DNA of 6,725 bases from Actinomycetes bacterium (GTDB lineage Bacteria > Actinomycetota > Actinomycetes > Mycobacteriales > Mycobacteriaceae). Position 1 is the stretch's first letter. Each line of letters starts with the position of its first letter. Positions 5,546 to 6,725 of the stretch are shown in pieces. Location: NCBI GenBank assembly GCA_023388385.1, contig JAEWGK010000090.1, positions 1 to 6,725 of the forward strand, in the 5' to 3' direction. A model generated the notes under the pieces. That model saw nothing but the letters and a program-made list of their open reading frames with translations. It ran no database searches and had not been told where the DNA came from. A program made the position numbers and the translations under genes.

Positions 5546-6391
5546 GTGGCCGCCCCGGACCGCAGGTACGTCGCCCGCCGCCGCGACCGCACGTTGGCGC
5601 TGGCGTGGACGGGTGTTGCGGTGCTCGCCGTGATCCTCCTGGTCGCGGTGGGTGTGCTGGTGTGGACCACGCGTGACGACGGCTCCCGCCCCGGCTCCTC
5701 CCCCGTGGCCGCCGGGGAGGCCTCCCCCGGCTCGTCGGGCACGCCGATGCCGGGCGGCGATACCGTCCACCATGCGGACGCGGCCGGGGCGACGGGCGGC
5801 GCGGGCTCCGGCACCGGCGGCGGCACGGGCTCTGGCTCGGGCTTCGGCGCGGGCGGCGCAACCGGCACCGGCGCGTACGGCGCGGGCTCCGGTTCCGCGG
5901 GCGCCTCCGCCGGAACGGGCGGCGCCACCTCCCCGCGGAACGATGCCGGGGAGGCCGCGCGGGGACCGTCGTCAAGCAACGAAACGGGCGGGCGCTGGAC
6001 GCCGGCGTCTCCCCTGCCCGACGACTTCATCGTCACCGCCGCGAACCCGTCGGTCGACGATCTGAACGCCATCATCTGGTTCCTCGTCGCCACCGACGCA
6101 CCGTCGTCGGCGAAGGCCCGCAACATCGAGACGGAGCAGGCCATCGTCGTGCCCGACACCGTCTCCCGCATCGGCCTGTTCCGCGCGCCCCGCGGCGGCT
6201 TCCGCGTCAGCGGACCCGTCCGCGGCGGCGGCGACCGCATCACCGCGCACCTGGACGCGTTCTCGCAGGGCACGCCCGAGGTGTCGCTCGACGTCGACTT
6301 CGTGAGGGTCGGCGGCAACTGGCGGCTGGCGGACTCGTCGATGTGCAACGGCGTCCGCACCGTCGGCCTGCCCATCTACTGCAACGCCTGA
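5546..6391 (+). CDS. Membrane-anchored MTB12-like protein with Gly-rich stalk
   Basis: 281 aa. A short basic N-terminus (R6, R7, R11-R13, R15) precedes one hydrophobic helix at about 17-40, which should act as an uncleaved anchor with the C-terminus outside. A Gly/Ala/Ser/Thr-rich stalk runs to about 150, most extreme at 81-129. The C-terminal domain (about 157-281) has the pattern of the mycobacterial low-molecular-weight antigen MTB12 family: LNAIIWFLVATDAPSSAKARNIE, a central FRVSGPV strand, and VDFVRVGGNWRLADSSMC near the end. The only two cysteines, C267 and C279, could form a disulphide. The molecular role of this family is not known. The GTG start at 5546 has GAAGGA (5531-5536) 9 bases upstream and follows the methyltransferase stop by 2 bases. 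The family match is from pattern memory, not a search; without it this would be a single-pass membrane protein of unknown function. Confidence 0.8.
   Translation: MAAPDRRYVARRRDRTLALAWTGVAVLAVILLVAVGVLVWTTRDDGSRPGSSPVAAGEASPGSSGTPMPGGDTVHHADAAGATGGAGSGTGGGTGSGSGFGAGGATGTGAYGAGSGSAGASAGTGGATSPRNDAGEAARGPSSSNETGGRWTPASPLPDDFIVTAANPSVDDLNAIIWFLVATDAPSSAKARNIETEQAIVVPDTVSRIGLFRAPRGGFRVSGPVRGGGDRITAHLDAFSQGTPEVSLDVDFVRVGGNWRLADSSMCNGVRTVGLPIYCNA
5786..5932 (+). repeat. Gly-rich low-complexity coding repeat
   Basis: Residues 81-129 of the MTB12-like protein are almost only Gly, Ala, Ser and Thr, in GTG, GSG and GAG units. The 14-base unit GGCGCGGGCTCCGG occurs at 5798-5811 and again, in frame 81 bases later, at 5879-5892. 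The region probably forms a flexible extracytoplasmic spacer and may vary in length between strains by slippage. Confidence 0.75.
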
Positions 6392-6396
6392 GCCCG

Positions 6397-6725
6397 TTGA
6401 TCGCCGTCGACTCCGTCTCCCGGTCGTTCCCCTCGGGGCTGCTCGGCCGCCGCCGCGTCACCCCGCTGAAGGACGTCACCCGCGTCTTCCCCGACGGCGC
6501 GGTGACGTACCTGGCCGGGCTGAACGGCACCGGCAAGTCCACGCTGCTGCGGCTGATGTGCGGGGTGCTGCGCCCCGACGCGGGCGTCGTGGAGGTCACC
6601 GGCCCCCACGGCGGGGCGACGGGGATGATGCTCTCCGACGCCGCGGCACTGCCCGCCCACTCCGGACGGCGGCACCTGCGCTGGGCGGCGGAGGCCCTGG
6701 GCCTGCCGCGGCCGGGCGCGGCCGC
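6397..6725 (+). CDS. ABC transporter ATP-binding protein, 5' part (cut by window end)
   Basis: The first 109 codons of an ABC ATPase, still open at the right edge. The start reads LIAVDSVSRSF from TTG 6397-6399, the usual beginning of the first strand and A-loop region in this family. Walker A is GLNGTGKST at residues 41-49, followed by LLRLMCGVLRPDAG. The later stretch MLSDAAALPAHSGRRHLRWAAEALGL resembles exporter-type ATPases of the BcrA/CcmA group (ABC-2 systems). No Gln is visible at the Q-loop position, where GMMLSD stands; substitutions there are seen in that subgroup. Signature, Walker B and switch His lie beyond the window. No Shine-Dalgarno is evident, and with only 5 bases after the MTB12-like stop, translation is probably coupled. 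An in-frame GTG at 6343 is less likely, because the added residues lack coding character. Confidence 0.87.
   Translation, partial: MIAVDSVSRSFPSGLLGRRRVTPLKDVTRVFPDGAVTYLAGLNGTGKSTLLRLMCGVLRPDAGVVEVTGPHGGATGMMLSDAAALPAHSGRRHLRWAAEALGLPRPGAA

Noticed and set aside
1..6725. CRISPR array, insertion sequence, toxin-antitoxin or defence system
   Set aside because: No regularly spaced repeats, transposase motifs, terminal inverted repeats or small paired genes of that type are visible.

Overview
The window is very GC-rich with a strong G/C bias at third codon positions, genes start with ATG, GTG or TTG, and the tRNA gene does not encode its CCA end. It carries the C-terminal part of a gene resembling the mycobacterial MTB12 (low-molecular-weight antigen) family. 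Together these point to an actinobacterium, most likely in the Mycobacteriales/Corynebacteriales (for example a high-GC Corynebacterium or a relative). The assignment rests on gene families and composition only, not on a marker gene.

Layout. (1) Positions 1-2471, plus strand: the end of a lactate-utilisation operon, with the probable last codons of lutA, then complete lutB and lutC. The genes are joined by two 4-base ATGA overlaps. The products would form the iron-sulphur L-lactate oxidising complex (lactate to pyruvate). (2) Positions 2472-2740: a short spacer with a weak hairpin, then an independent transcription unit with an extended -10 promoter, a tRNA-Arg(CCG) gene at 2628-2700, and a 13-bp UUCG-capped terminator hairpin. 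(3) Positions 2876-4507, minus strand: a complete type-B carboxylesterase with an intact Ser-Glu-His triad. It converges on the tRNA unit and has a TAnnnT box placed as expected for a leaderless mRNA. (4) Positions 4508-4751: a spacer between the divergent esterase and methyltransferase genes. It holds an unexplained 32-codon minus-strand stretch with strong coding character that looks like the C-terminal membrane helix of a lost or truncated gene, and an AT-rich patch with a direct repeat. (5) Positions 4752-6725, plus strand: a tight cluster of a SAM-dependent methyltransferase, a membrane-anchored MTB12-like protein with a Gly-rich stalk, and the 5' part of an ABC-transporter ATPase with a TTG start, cut by the window edge. 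Gaps of 2 and 5 bases suggest one transcript.

Most of the window is ordinary, well-recognised actinobacterial content. I did not find a convincing new defence, mobile or RNA-guided system. The points most worth a second look are the orphan membrane-helix fragment upstream of the esterase, the linked methyltransferase / MTB12-like / ABC cluster, and a non-Watson-Crick pair at the base of the tRNA anticodon stem.
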